64,000 nucleotides of DNA from positions 1,302,001 through 1,366,000 of the forward strand of contig JAYKYS010000024.1 in assembly GCA_036924285.1 (NCBI GenBank), in the 5' to 3' direction. Source of the stretch: Asterella californica (taxonomy: Eukaryota; Streptophyta; Marchantiopsida; Marchantiales; Aytoniaceae). Positions 1-11,981 of this stretch are shown here, in pieces. Positions within the stretch are counted from its first letter, which is position 1; each line of letters starts with the position of its first letter. The notes beneath the pieces were generated by a model that had not been told where the DNA came from, did not search any database, and was given only the letters and a program-made list of their open reading frames with translations. A program made the translations under genes and the position numbers.

Positions 1-2
1 AG

Positions 3-3000
3 TTCATAACATCGATTTCGACCAGAGAACCTCTTCCGCGGTTTGATGAGCTTGTTCCTATGATGTTAGGAGAGGAGGTGCGCCTACTGGGGAGTTCTAC
101 TTCGACGGGTCAGCAAGAATCTGTCTATTTTGCAGGTTCTGGAGGATCTCGAGGTAGGGGTCGTGGCAAAGGTGCTGGACGTGGACGGGGTCGCGGACAG
201 CAACAGCAATCGCAGCAGAACCAGCAAAACCAGCAACAGTCTGGTGGTTCCAACAACAATCAGAGAAGAGCGCCTGGTTCTTGCAACTACTGCAAGAAAC
301 AAGGCCACAATGCGAATCAGTGCTACAAGAAGCAGAACGATCAGAGACAACACGACAACAATCCCCAACAAAGTAACAGCAACCAGCAAGGCTATGCAGT
401 CACTGAGCATGTCTATTCGGAGCAGTTGTTGATTACTACGCATCAGAGTTATGCGGCTTTCGAGCCACAGACTGACTGGGTGATCGACTCCGGCGCCACC
501 AGTCACATGACTCCCCTTCGGGAGTGGTTTAGTTCACTCGAGCCTGTGGAGACTCCACAGTTTATGGTGACAGGAGATGACACCAAGCACAAGATCTAGC
601 ACAAGGGTAACATTCCACTTGACATTCCTGCTTCAACGTTTACTGGTATCCGGAATGTCTTACATGTACCCACGTTAACTAGAAACTTGCTATCTGTAGG
701 ACAGTTGATAGAGCAGGGTCTGCAAGTGCGCTTCAATAAAGATGGATGCTTTATTGAAGATTCGAATGACACTGTCATAGCTCGAGGTATCAAGAGTGGT
801 AGGCTGTTTAAACTAGATGCATCTGCGCCTAAGTTACAGGCTGCCATGTATGGACAAAGTGGTCCAGTAGTGTCTGACATTGACATCTGGCACAAGCGAA
901 TTGGGCACATCAACTTTCAGAGGCTGAAAAGCCTTCCGAGTTCTGACCTGGTTACAGGTCTGCCCAAATTCGAATCCAGTGAGCCCACTGGAGTCTGTGC
1001 AGCATGTCAATTCGGCAAGCAAGCTAGACAGCCCTTTAAGGGATCAGGCAGTAGAGCGAACAAGCTTCTGGAGCTTGTTCACACTGATGTATGGACTGCT
1101 TCTCAGCCAAGTATGACCGGTTTCCAGTACTTCGTGTCGTTCATTGATGATCATTCGCGTTATACTTGGATCTATTTGTTGAGAAACAAGTCCTCTGCCG
1201 AAGTTCTGTCAGCATTCCAGACTTTCCGCAAGTTGGTGGAAAAACAGTCTGGAGCACCTATCCTCTGCTTGAGATCTGATGGAGGAGGCGAGTTTCTTTC
1301 TGGAGAGTTCGATGCATATCTGCGTGAGCATGGTATTCGACGCTAGAAGACCTGCAGTTACAGTCCGCAGCAGAACGGGGTGCGGAGCGCAAGAATCGCC
1401 ACATAGCAGAAGCTGCTCGTGCGATGTTGAATGAGAAGACCATGCCTAGACCTTACTGGGCAGAAGCTGTTTCATGTTCGGTGTATCAGATGAACCGAAC
1501 GCCTACAGCGGCAGTCCACAGTAAGACACCGATGGAGGTCTTCACAGACAGTAAGCCTGATTACTCTTTCCTTAAAGTTTTCGGATGTATCTGTTATGTG
1601 CACATACCTGATGAAAGACGTAAGAAACTAGATCCGAAAGCAGATAGATGTATCTTCCTTGGTTATGCTTCTGATACGAAAGGATATAGGTGCTACAATC
1701 CTTCGTCCAAGCAGTTCTATATCAGTAGAGATGTCGTTTTTGATGAGCTACAGTCTTGGTTTGCACCTGCGCCTATCGTAGCCATCCCTGTACCTACTGT
1801 AGAACCAAGGAGTCAGTCCACTGTAGTACCTCAGAGTAGTACGTTGAGTGGAGGATCTGGAGAAGTCACTGATCTCGGATCAGAATCTGTTACACATAGA
1901 GCTGTTGTTAACGCTGGAGTCCACGTAACACAGCCTAGTGGAACTAGTGTAGTTTCTACACAGGATGAGCGCGTGCTATTGCAGCGTATGTTTGACTCAT
2001 CCAGATATGTGGATCTTCCACATCCACTGGATACTTTGTCCCAGACCTTGGCGTCTACGTCAGATCAGTTGCAAGGGGAGGTGACTAGTGCACCGATTAT
2101 CTCTCGCAGATCTGAGCGGGCAAAACATCCAATGAGTAGGTATATGCATGAAGGTTTTCTTGCTGCGTACCATGCATATATGGCCAATGTTCTTCAGGAA
2201 CAGGAACCGAGTTCGCTTGAGGAGGCGATGCACAAGGCCCAATGGGTAAGTGCTATGGAAGCTGAACTTGCTGCGCTTCATCACCGATAGACTTGGGAGT
2301 TGGTAGACTTACCTCAGGGTAAGAAAGCGATTGGTTGTAGGTGGGTCTTCAAGGTCAAGCGCAACTCGGATGGTACCGTGTGTCGGTACAAGGCCAGATT
2401 GGTAGCTAAGGGCTACGCACAGCAACATGGAGTGGATTTTGAGGAGACCTTTGCTCCTGTTGCGAAGATGGTGACTATTCGAACAGCAGTTGCAGTTGCA
2501 ACTCAGAAAGGTTGGAAGATGCACCAGATGGACTTCAAGAACGCCTTCCTCAACGGCGATCTTGAGGAGGAGGTCTACATGCAACAACCTCCTAGTTATG
2601 AGGATCCTATGTTTCCTTCCCGTGTATGTAAGTTACGGAAGGCTCTCTATGGTCTGAAACAAGCACCAAGAGCATGGTATGCAAAGATCAATTCTTACTT
2701 GCAGTCTCTTGGTTTCCATCTTTGTAGTTCAGACTCTACCTTGTATTCATTGAGAGTACGAGACCGGATTGTTGTGATCACCATCTATGTTGATGACTTG
2801 ATCATTATCGGTGACTTTGAGGAGCTTATTTCCCAGATTAAGGATCACTTGAAATCCGAGTTCGAGATGATGGACTTAGGAGAACTCAAGTACTTCCTTG
2901 CTGTGGAGTTCATTAGAGATGGGAAGGATGTTTGGCTTGTACAGCGACAGTATGCTCTCAGTATGCTTGAGAGATTTGGTATGCTTGATTGCAAACTCAT

Positions 3001-3798
3001 TGCTACACCATTAGAGCAAGGGGTAAAGCTAGGAGCAGAGGATGGTGAGTTGCTGTATGATCCACGCATGTACAGACAGATGGTTGGGAGTCTTATCTAC
3101 TTGACCATCACCAGACCAGACTTGAGCTATGCTGTAGGTCTGATTAGTCAATTCATGCAGTCACCACGGAGATCACATTTTGAGGCTGTCAAGCGGATCC
3201 TCCGCTACGTGAAGTTCTCGATGCATTACGGACTTCACTATCGATACGGTGGACCATTGTTGTTACATGGTTACACAGATGTTGATTGGGCAGAAAGTGC
3301 CGACAGGAGATCCACGTCAGGTTACGCTTTTGGACTTGGAAGCGCTGCTATAAGCTGGGCTTCTAAGAAGCAACCCACTGTTGCTTTGTCGTCCACGGAA
3401 GCAGAGTATCGAGGAGGAACGCAACATGCGAATAGATTTGGCTTCGATGTCTGCTATCTGATATTGGTGTGGAGTGTATAGATCTTGTTGTTGTATATAC
3501 AGACAACATTAGCAGCATGAAGTTAGCTAGTAACCTTGTTTTTCATGCTAGGACGAAGCACATTGAGGTGCACTATCACTTTATTAGAGAGAAGGTCCTT
3601 GCAGGAGAGATTGAGCTCAGTTATGTGAGCACAGGAGATCAGGTTGCCGATATCTTCACTAAGGCATTGCCTAGAGATAAGTTTGATGCTTTCAAACATT
3701 GTCTAGGAGTCCAGGTTGTAGAGATGAGCTTGAAGGGGAGTGTTGATATAGTCCCAAGCTCTAGTAGATCGACGGCTACCATTAGCCGGAGTGGTTAG
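3..3798 (+). pseudogene. copia gag-pol polyprotein, disrupted
   Basis: Encodes the retrotransposon polyprotein (capsid, protease, integrase, RT, RNase H), which would act in cytoplasmic particles and then integrate cDNA. Visible motifs in order: a Gly/Arg- and Gln-rich stretch, a CCHC zinc knuckle CNYCKKQGHNANQC near 285-327, the protease motif WVIDSGATSHM near 478-507, the integrase HHCC region and DD-E core at 880-1420, RT with YVDD near 2788, and an RNase H module at 3270-3700. Lesions: in-frame TAG at 598, 1344 and 2288, each where the family has Gln; a one-base loss near 1380; a frameshift and a further TAG near 3430. The three Gln-to-stop changes are all consistent with CAG to TAG. Domain identity is certain; the exact size of each indel is inferred from the reading frames. 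Confidence 0.93.
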
Positions 3799-3971
3799 GG
3801 TTGTTAGAGTTAGTTAGAGAGCTAACTCACCATTAGGGTTTCCTTTGTACTCATCTCCACTATATATACAGAGAGAGGCAAAGCCTCTCTCATCTCATTC
3901 CTATTTTACTTCCTTGTCTACTCATTCTTTTTCTTCTTGGAGTGTCCTCGAAGTGTCGATCTTTCTACACA
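3741..3971 (+). repeat. 3' LTR of the first copia element
   Basis: Starts with TGTTG directly after the purine tract TGAAGGGGAG (3731-3740) and ends near a CA at 3968-3971. Contains a TATA-like TATATATA at 3861-3868 and, just downstream, a perfect hairpin. The 5' partner LTR is outside the window, so the right boundary is good only to a few bases. Confidence 0.75.
3871..3891. promoter_or_regulatory. Hairpin just downstream of LTR TATA box
   Basis: Perfect inverted repeat with arms GAGAGAGGC and GCCTCTCTC around an AAA loop. It sits 3 bases after the TATA-like run of the LTR, so it would fall near the 5' end of the element transcript. A role in transcript structure is inference. Confidence 0.6.
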
Positions 3972-6600
3972 TATTAAGAAGCAAAAACGAGAAGAATGTC
4001 CGCTAACTTGAAGTCTATAGTGTGCGTCTGTTCAAGAAACGATCAGGTAAGTTTGTAAATTTGCATTACTAAATTTAAAGTTTTAAAATTTGGTCACAAT
4101 ACTCCCACTGCCATGGCTACAACAGTACTACTAGTTTGTCAGAAGAAGAGATTAATCAAATCCAGGAGGAGGACTTCCGATTTTGATGGTCAGCACGTGC
4201 ATAGAATAGAGGATCCACTTGCGAACGATCCAAACAACTGACTTGATACTAGCCAATAGTTAGTGTGATAGACTGTGTCCACTGGGTCCTCTAAAGTGCA
4301 GTAAGATTTTATCCTCACGGTTTCTTCTACCAAAGCTGCTCGCAAAGATCATTGAATGCAATTCTCATGTGCACACGCTCGCTAAAGTAATCAGTGCATT
4401 TTGGTCTACTACGGATTCAAACAGATCAAGCTCTTACTTTGAGTGACCACGTTCTACATCGTGTGTTACGAAATAAATACCTTGCTGCGTCCAGTCTTCG
4501 TAAGTTTCGACAGAACAAATAATTTTCTAAGATTTTCTTTGAGCTTCTAAGAATCAAGTGAAAGAACTGCTGCAAAAGCACCCAGGATTGGAGTTCTTCT
4601 TTTAATTGCTACTGGTGAAGTCTGAGTATTCTGAAAATCGATGAGCTTTTGGAGAACTATAGGTGACCTACCCGGACGAAGCAGTCGTGAAAATGTAAGC
4701 GCAGAAGTCCAGCAGCCATTCCAATGTTATATTTTAGAAGCAAGAATTGAGTCAATTCTGCTCGTAACAATGGCGGTTAGGTTCGGGCAACTCGTATTAT
4801 AGAAGCCTAGAGAGAGCTGACCAGAGCAAACTGGTAGCAAGAAGAGGATTCCTGAAAGGAACAAGACCCATCTCAAACTGGCAGAACCATGTTATCTAAC
4901 TGTAGTCAATTATATTTTCAATCGTTATTAGATAGCGGGACCTCGATCAGAGCATAAGATTGTATCGACGTACGAACTATCGGTACCTTCCTGCACATGG
5001 TTTCCAGGACCGGAAGAAGCAAACCGTCAGCAACCTCGTCGTAACATCCGTCGACTTGCATGTTGATTCTAGAGTTAAACGTGACGGGCTTGTTTCAACC
5101 GGTGAACTATTTTCAGCCTGTTATTCTGCATGCGTAGTACTACGTTTTCTCTATGATATTCATTATCTCGATTGCAAGACACAGCTAGCTTTGTAGAAAA
5201 TTATAGCACTGCGGATGAAAAGCTGTCCTACATAAAACTACTTCAAGTTGTGAAAGGAGAGACTTTATACTTCCAAAATCTTTTACTTTCTGGCAAGTGC
5301 TCTTAATAGCTCGGTTCCAGTCATTCCCTGAAGCATAAAAACTAGAACTAGGGTTTTCTTCTTTCTTTAACAGAAGTTACTGTGCATGTACTTTTAACTT
5401 CTGTTCATGTCTTAATTTTACTGCTATGGATTAAACGCCCAGTAGCCGGTAGTCAAATCTAAACCCAAGTTTTGCTAGCAAGGAGGGAAATCAGTATCAC
5501 ATGCACGGCCTGCATTTCACTGCAATTGACAAGTGAATTTGTTTTCAGAATCTCTCTTATTAACCAACCGTCAATAAAATCTGGAAAGGTCGCCTGGAAC
5601 TCGAAGCGCTTCAAAGCATGTGTCCCTTCTAACTTCTTTACTCTGAACTCCATAGCTTTATATACGCTCGAAGTCCGGGAGCGACCACGTTCTGGAGAAG
5701 TACATGCGCAGATTCTATGGTGAGTCTAGATTAGAATAAGTACTGCAGTATTAGTGCGTGTTCTGGTGTATATACATACATGGTCCGCTCGACAGCACAG
5801 CTGTGGTTGAAATCTGACGAGAAAGCGAGAATGACGGTTTTATCCTTGCATTGGTAGAAGCCTTGAAACACTCGTGAGGTACGACCAAGAGTGTGCCCTA
5901 AGCTTCATTCTACTGTCGAACTCCTTGCTTCGAATTCAGCTGAACTATTTGCTATTCTCTGTTATATACATACGCGTATTGTGAGGAGGTGTACCCTGCA
6001 GTCTTCCGAAATTGGCTTGTTCCTCGTGTGAGAAGCTGACGATCAGTGACAGGCATACCGTATGCCACACACCGGCTGTCCAAACATGTCCTTCAACAAA
6101 CTCATCGTTAATTTACTAATGCGAACTAAGAATAGTTAGTTGCTAGCTCGGCTCAGACAGATTGATCATTCCGGATGGGACACCTACCATGTGCATACTC
6201 GAATTCGATAGAGGAGTAAACGGGTTCGACAGAAAGTTACTGGATGACTACAGTACAGTAGGTTACAAAAGTCTGCGTACGTCTACTGGTAGAAAACAGG
6301 TAACTCACCTGCGTATGCGCACCAATTTGTTCGTTTGTTGTATCACGTGCTATCATTCTGCTGAGCTCTGCTCTTGACATAAGCATACCTTCTCTGTCAC
6401 ATTTGGCATGTCGTCGTCTCGTCCGAATACTGACTAGGTCATAGCCTGACGGTTTCCGACTACAAGCGTATTTGCCGTCACACTTCACAAGAATCGAGCT
6501 TGACATATTAACCAGTACAGAATAGGTTTGTAATGCTAGTTCCTGCTTCTCAGGCAAGTGAATGTCAGTAGCGGAGGAAGTGCAACCACGGTCACCCCCG
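3972..6600. other. No recognisable gene
   Basis: Several short open frames occur here (for example 4960-5196 and 5472-5723), but none has a recognisable motif or splice context. I see no RNA gene or transposon ends. Confidence 0.6.
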
Positions 6601-6606
6601 TAAACT

Positions 6607-6700
6607 CCAAACCCTTTCCTGCTGAAGAAGGACTCGGGCTCTCCTTCGCCATTCCAAACCCTTTCTTGCTCTGGAAGGACTCAGGCTCTCCTTCGCCATG
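6607..6700. repeat. Two-copy 47-bp tandem repeat
   Basis: Two adjacent units of 47 bp, each starting CCAAACCCTTTC and ending in CTCTCCTTCGCCAT, with a few substitutions between them. It directly precedes a larger duplication. Confidence 0.8.
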
Positions 6701-7055
6701 CTGCAATACCCACCGCAAACGCTCAGCGCTCTTCACACTCACCCTCGCGGCTCTGAGCTTCTGTACATTGTTGAACGTACTTTGATGTGGGATTCGTGGA
6801 CTCTAGTAACAAGCAATCCACCCAGACGCTGCAGCAAGATGACTTGTTTGTTTTCCCAAAGGTTTACCTCACTCTAAGGTTTCCTGCTGCAATACCCACC
6901 GCAAACTCTCAACCCTCGCGGCTCTGAACTTCTGTACCTCGTTCAATTCAACGATAGACCTTGCAAGGTACTGTCAATGAGCCCCGTGGACTAGTAACAA
7001 GCTTTTCATCCAAATGATGCAGCAAGATGACCTGCATGTTTAGCGAAAGGTCCTT
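6701..7055. repeat. Two-copy ~186-bp tandem duplication
   Basis: Unit 1 starts at 6701 and unit 2 at 6887, both with CTGCAATACCCACCGCAAAC. Both units then share a Ser/Leu-codon-like stretch, a GTGGACT…AGTAACAAGC block and GCAGCAAGATGAC. The units differ by substitutions and small indels, so the duplication is not recent. Confidence 0.75.
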
Positions 7056-8435
7056 TTCCCCGTCTTACGAGAAGATCTCCACGGCATACTTGATGCTGAC
7101 GAGCTCGATCCAGGAACGTGGTGGAGCTGGTTAAATGAAGTTTCTATGCAGTTCTCGTAGAGGTATCCCGTAGTCTCTTCAATTAAATTTCTCCAGTAAG
7201 CAGCTGGAAGATATTGAAAGTGATCTTGACATCTTGACATTTTTGTTTTAACCCTTCTTCTTGGAAGGGTCAAGCTATGAATTTATGTTACAAAATTTAA
7301 AATGCTACTATATACTAGAGAAAAGCACACATGTTTATACCAAGTCATGGATCAGTTTGCATACCTTAGCTTATGGGTGTGGTGATTGCAGTCACCACGT
7401 GTAATCAAAGTAAACTAAGTTCAGTAATTTATTTTAATTATTTAATTTAATAAAGTAAATTCAGAAAGATTTTGTTTTTTATTCTCCTCCTGTCTAAAAT
7501 CCCTTTTCCGAAACCAGTAGAGCATCACCCGTCCTGTATTTTTCCTTGACCAGTGTAACAGAATGCCAAATGTCATGGTACACTATTAATTTACTCTTTG
7601 TTATCACGCTTGTCGTCATTTCTCCTTCCAGAAGTTCATCTTGCTAGCATATTTAAGGTGAATAAAAAGATAGTGGAAAAAAGAAGATTGATATTATTGA
7701 TTTATTTTCCTTTTATAGGTTCACACCAGTTCCCTAGTTCTTCTCTCTTCTTTATCAAAAAGCGTGGAGATGTTCGCAATATATGCAGACAGTTTCTAAA
7801 ACTCTTTATCTCTCAACTATTAGTATAAAAGTATGGAAGGAAATAATTTTTTTTCTGAGAATAGAATAAGATTCTGTTCTGCTCCAAGATACCCAAAAAT
7901 CTCTGTCTTAACATTTCTTTGTTGGTAGTAAGTAATTGAGATGAATCATAATTGTAATAATATAAAACTAATGACTCATTTTAATTAGATTCTTTATTTC
8001 GCATATTCCGGACCGAGATGAACACGTAATCACCATAATGTTCTTATGTATAATGTAAATTTTCCTTTCCCTAAATGGATGAAGAGAAGTGTTCTAGTTT
8101 TATGTTACACATTCTTACATTACGTTCTCAGCATGGTCATTTATGTTCTACAATTATTATCATCTTCGAAATAGTCTTGAATAGTGGATGTGAATATATA
8201 TCATTAGCAAAAATGGAATATATGATTGAATCAAATGCGTGATTAGATGACTCAAACTTCTAAATTACTTACACACTGGAGGAATTGATGTTACACTGGA
8301 GATGTACAGCATCCACGCACAAACATGAAATTCTCTTGACCTTTTGACTTTTATTTGGTCTAAAAAACATAAATATTGTATTTAATGTTTTCCAGTGAAG
8401 GTTGAGTATTTAATTTGTGAAATTATTCTATAGTT
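7056..8435. other. AT-rich spacer, nothing recognised
   Basis: AT-rich DNA with only short open frames. A minus-strand frame at 7040-7273 has an exon-like composition but no motif. No repeat or RNA gene was identified. Confidence 0.55.
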
Positions 8436-9202
8436 GTAAAGCTATAGGACTAAACTGATTTCAAGTTTCGTAACAGTTGGTTCCTTTATTCAAAGTTACT
8501 GTGAATAAAATCAACCTAAATATCTCACATTCTTTTTCATATTTTCCTTTCCCTATTTCTACTCGAACTACGATTTACTATGCAAATGTATAAAAAGAAG
8601 CCTCAGTTCTTATACTCGCAAATCTATATTAGTTTGTCGTGTTTATGTTATTTTTGAATTTATAGAAAAATAAACTGATGTCATATTTATTGTTCAATGT
8701 GCGTAGCATGAATATTGGTAAGTTAAATCCAAAGCTATAATACGAAGAATGCTTTTAATATTAATAAAATATAAAAAATTAAAGATAATATTAATTCAGA
8801 TATGATTTTAATTTATGTATATATGTGCTGTAAAGCTATAGAAGTAAACTGATTTCAAGTTTTGTAGCACTTTGCAACGTTATTGAAAGTTGGTGTGAAT
8901 GGAAACAACTTAAATATCTCACTTTCACTTTCGTCTTTTTCTTTCTCTATTTCTACACGAACGATGATTTACTATGCAAATGTATAAAAACAAGCTTCAG
9001 TTCTTATACTCCAAATCTTTATTTGTTTGTCAAGTTTATGCTACTTTTGAATTTATAAAAAAGATAAACTGATTTCATGTTTATTATTCAATGTGCGTAG
9101 CATGAATCGTGTTAAGTTAATCCAAAGCTATAATACATAGAATGCTTTTATATTAATAAAAAATTAAAAAATTAAAAAATATATTAATTCAGATATGATA
9201 TT
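8436..9202. repeat. Two-copy ~394-bp tandem duplication, AT-rich
   Basis: Unit 1 begins at 8436 and unit 2 at 8830, both with GTAAAGCTATAG. Landmarks recur in the same order at an offset of 393-394 bp: TTTACTATGCAAATGTATAA, CAATGTGCGTAGCATGAAT, and TTAATTCAGATATGAT at 8791 and 9184. The units have diverged by many substitutions. No open frame or TIR marks it as a transposon. Confidence 0.85.
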
Positions 9203-9764
9203 AAAAGACTAAATGGACTGGCCATTCTATGGTGTAGGCGGAAGTTGAATGATACTTCCAACGACTCAAGTTGCGGTGCGACTCCCCAAAGGGTACCGGC
9301 AGTGCGATCTGGAGCATCTGCCATATTTCTCTACTCCATGCTATATGGCTGACTAGGGTTTTATACTTTGATGCATTTCCGCCACCACATTAATTGATCA
9401 TCCATCTGCAGCTTCTCGACTTATTGGTCATTCTTCATTCGGTTGTGAATACCTTCAGTTGGAACTATGAGTTTATAGGATTAATACCAACACTAACACC
9501 ATCTGAGGGACGAACGTAGAGCCAACACATGCTCTACTTACCTGCAGGATTTTAGGATGTCTGTCACATAGGAAGTATGGAAGAATGTTTGTAGCTCAGC
9601 GAAAGTCCTCTTTGTATTTACAGGTAAAGCAGTCTCTCAATGAAGCTAACAATCTAGACTAAATGACCGCTTGTCTCTACAAGAGATAATTCTTTCGCAG
9701 CCTCTAGATCTGGAGAACTCATCGGAGATAGTTGTTTCTAATACTTAATAATCTCAACTGTAGG
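9203..9764. other. Spacer, nothing recognised
   Basis: No gene or repeat seen, apart from a possible 3' splice site (CTCAACTGTAG) at its right end leading into the lipocalin-like exon. Confidence 0.5.
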
Positions 9765-10032
9765 CAGGCTACAGCGGAAGAGCTGCAGGCGATTGTGTAT
9801 GTGTGGTGACCTAGCATTGGTCTCCGGAAGCAGCACGACCTTGAAACTGGGACCGGGCCATAACCCCTTTGAAGACGGAAGAACCGGTCCTTTTGTGATG
9901 GGTACTATGACAATGAAAGATTTCCAGCCTGTGCGATATGCTGGGAGTTGGTTTGAGATTGCATTATTGAAGAGGGCAAGCTTCAGTGCTGACCCGACGG
10001 GGAAGGACGCCGCACCGTGTCGATGGTTCTAA
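9765..10032 (+). pseudogene. Lipocalin-like exon, orphan fragment
   Basis: The frame that stops at 10032 contains MTMKDFQPVRYAGSWFEIAL (about 9910-9969) followed by LLKRASF. This matches the N-terminal lipocalin signature with its G-x-W core and the DF-x-PVRY-x-G-x-WFE-x-A-x-LKR pattern known from chloroplast lipocalins (CHL/LCNP family), which protect thylakoid lipids. Everything expected after LKR (the Cys-rich strand and the rest of the beta-barrel) is missing: the frame diverges and stops about 20 codons later. A possible splice acceptor lies at 9764. No further lipocalin exon was found downstream. It could be the first coding exon of a gene with a distant second exon, or a captured or duplicated exon; I favour a fragment. 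Confidence 0.55.
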
Positions 10033-10039
10033 AAGGGAG

Positions 10040-10500
10040 TGTAAGATTACATGTGACCGCCTTCTCGTCTCCTCGCAGAGCTTGTAACACTGACGGGTAT
10101 TTAAACGGTTGGAACCGCGACGGAGCTCTTTTGCCGATAACTCTTGAACTTTACTGTACCATCCGTAGTGGAAATCAAGCACGAGAAAAGGACAACGGAT
10201 GATTCTAGGTTAGTGGAAATCAGACGGGACAGGAGAATCAGAAGAACTGAGAATTTTGAGTTCCTGCAGCGCTTAGTACTGGTGTACTGTGAGAGATTTT
10301 CACTACCGTCGAGTGGATTCACGATCAGCTACGGATGATTCTTTATGAATGGAAATCAGACGGGAGAGGAAATTCCAAAGACCATGATAATTTGGAGTTC
10401 CATACGCATTGATGATACTAATTTCTCGTTCCATACGCGTTGATGATACTGTGAGAGACCTTCATCATCACTGAGTGACACGATCAGCAATGATACGTAT
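10040..10500. repeat. Degenerate direct repeats
   Basis: Short blocks recur in this stretch: GGATGATTCT, GGAAATCAGACGGGA (10215 and 10350), GTTCCATACGC before TTGATGATACT (twice), and ACTGTGAGAGA before TTC (twice). They look like diverged copies of a roughly 150-bp unit. No coding function is apparent. Confidence 0.55.
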
Positions 10501-10930
10501 AGTTACTATTCTCAAATAGTGGAGAATGAATGAAAATAAGTGTTCGAGTTTTTCTCACCTTGATATGCAGTATTAAACTAGATAGACATAACATAAAGTT
10601 ACTATTCTCATCTAGTTCTGTAATATCTTGTTCCTGAGTCTGACTTGAACGAAACAGAGAATTTTTCATTCCTACCTAGTGCAGCAACAGTATTGTTTGT
10701 AGCTCGTGTCTTCGATGGCACTTGAGTATCTCGACGGATATGCTCTAGCTGAGAAAATTGCTTAGTACATAAGAAGTACAGAATATGAAAACACAATCAT
10801 ACATCAAGATGTAGAGTCGATAGCATTCTTCAGCATGACTAAAGGAGATATGAACAACATTGGAGTGTCTAAGATGGGACATGTTCTCAAATTAGCTCAA
10901 ATACTTCAGACTCCCTCTAGTCTTTGACAG

Positions 10931-10983
10931 ACTTCATCAGCACCGATCGACAGATTACATCTGTCGAGCGGTGCTGATGAAGT
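10931..10983. repeat. 23-bp-stem hairpin at exon start
   Basis: Inverted repeat with arms 10931-10953 and 10961-10983, one mismatch in 23 pairs, and a 7-base loop ATTACAT. It begins immediately after a candidate 3' splice site (CTTTGACAG) and overlaps the open frame that follows. Confidence 0.85.
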
Positions 10984-11569
10984 GTACAGTGAACTTGTGA
11001 TGAAGAAGCAAACTTTTCAGTTGCGTCTGTCGACTGGTGGTGATGACGATGAAATTTACGGTGAACTTGTGACGAAGAAACAGCCTGTCCAGAAGTCCAC
11101 TTTCCGGATAGAAGATGAACTGCATCGAAACAAAGCGGATGGGGACAAGCAGAAGAAGCACAAGCACATTGAGAAGTGCACTCTTCAGACAGAGGATGAA
11201 CTGCAACGAAATAAAGTGTACGAGGACAAGCCTAAAAAGCATATGTATGACAAGAGGAATTCGGGAGATGTAAGCAGAACACCTTTCTGGCCAGCATACC
11301 GAGAAATCTTCAAACAACGTTCTATTGGGAAGAAATTTGAGAGAAAAGATCATCCGGTGGCATGGAGAGATTTGCTTGATGGGTATCGGATGGTTTGACA
11401 GTGGTATATCCAATGTATGATAGATCCGAAGTTAAAAGACATCATCAATGCAGATTTCAAAAGGAATGGAGATGTTTGCAACAAATGCAAACAGTTTTGC
11501 AATCGAAGATTGATAAACTCTCATCGCTTAGGTTCCAGTGTCCCAAGACGAAAGAATGTCATAACCTAA
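10931..11569 (+). pseudogene. Unknown Lys-rich, repeat-containing exon with internal TGA
   Basis: I do not recognise this gene. From a candidate splice acceptor at 10930 one frame stays open to 11569, except for a TGA at 11396-11398. The product is charged and Lys-rich with internal duplications: a block ending in xVYxELVxKKQ occurs twice (about 10970-11010 and 11040-11085), and a block TxEDELxRNK occurs twice (11100-11140 and 11185-11215). After the TGA the frame continues for 57 codons with a Cys-rich CNKCKQFC motif, suggesting that the stop is a lesion or that an intron is missed. No start codon is certain. It may be the first seen exon of a gene continuing at 11982. Confidence 0.4.
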
Positions 11570-11626
11570 CATGACTTTTTGATGATGTGTATGACTACTT
11601 CGTCTCTCACAGATAAGATATTCTTG

Positions 11627-11960
11627 AAACGCAGAAGTACTCTTCAGAGCTCATATACATGTAACTTTTTACTCTGTATCATAACATGTAAAGTCTCATT
11701 TTCTGTTTAAAGCGCAGAAGTACAGTCATAGTTCATCTACAGGTAAATAATTTTCCTCTACAGTATGCTGTAAAATCTCATTTTATGCTTGAAGCGCAGA
11801 AGTAGTCTTCAGAGCGGTACTACATGTACTTTGTTTCCCTGTACCGTATCATGTAGAGTTTCATTTTGTGTTTGAAGCGCAGAAATACTCTTCATAACTC
11901 ATCTACAGGTAATTTTTATCCCTAAATCATAGCATGTAAAGTCTCATTTTATGTACAAAG
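11627..11960. repeat. Four-unit ~83-bp tandem repeat
   Basis: Units start at the recurring GCAGAAGTA/GCAGAAATA at 11631, 11714, 11796 and 11879, giving periods of 82-83 bp. Each carries TCTTCA-like, TCATCTACAGGTAA-like and CATGTAAAGTCTCATTTT-like blocks in that order. Units 2 and 4 contain CTACAGGTAA, which looks like an acceptor joined to a donor. The array lies between two exon-like frames and may be intronic. Confidence 0.85.
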
Positions 11961-11981
11961 AATATATGTATTACATATGCC

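Larger units (their letters stand above)
1..3971 (+). mobile_element. Ty1/copia LTR retrotransposon, 5' part outside window
   Basis: Gag, protease, integrase, reverse transcriptase and RNase H follow each other in copia order and end in a polypurine tract and a 3' LTR. The frame is already open at the first bases of the window with gag sequence, so the 5' LTR and gag start lie to the left. No target duplication can be tested because only one end is present. The coding part has several stops and frameshifts, so this copy is inactive. It differs in sequence from the two other copia families in the window. Confidence 0.93.
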
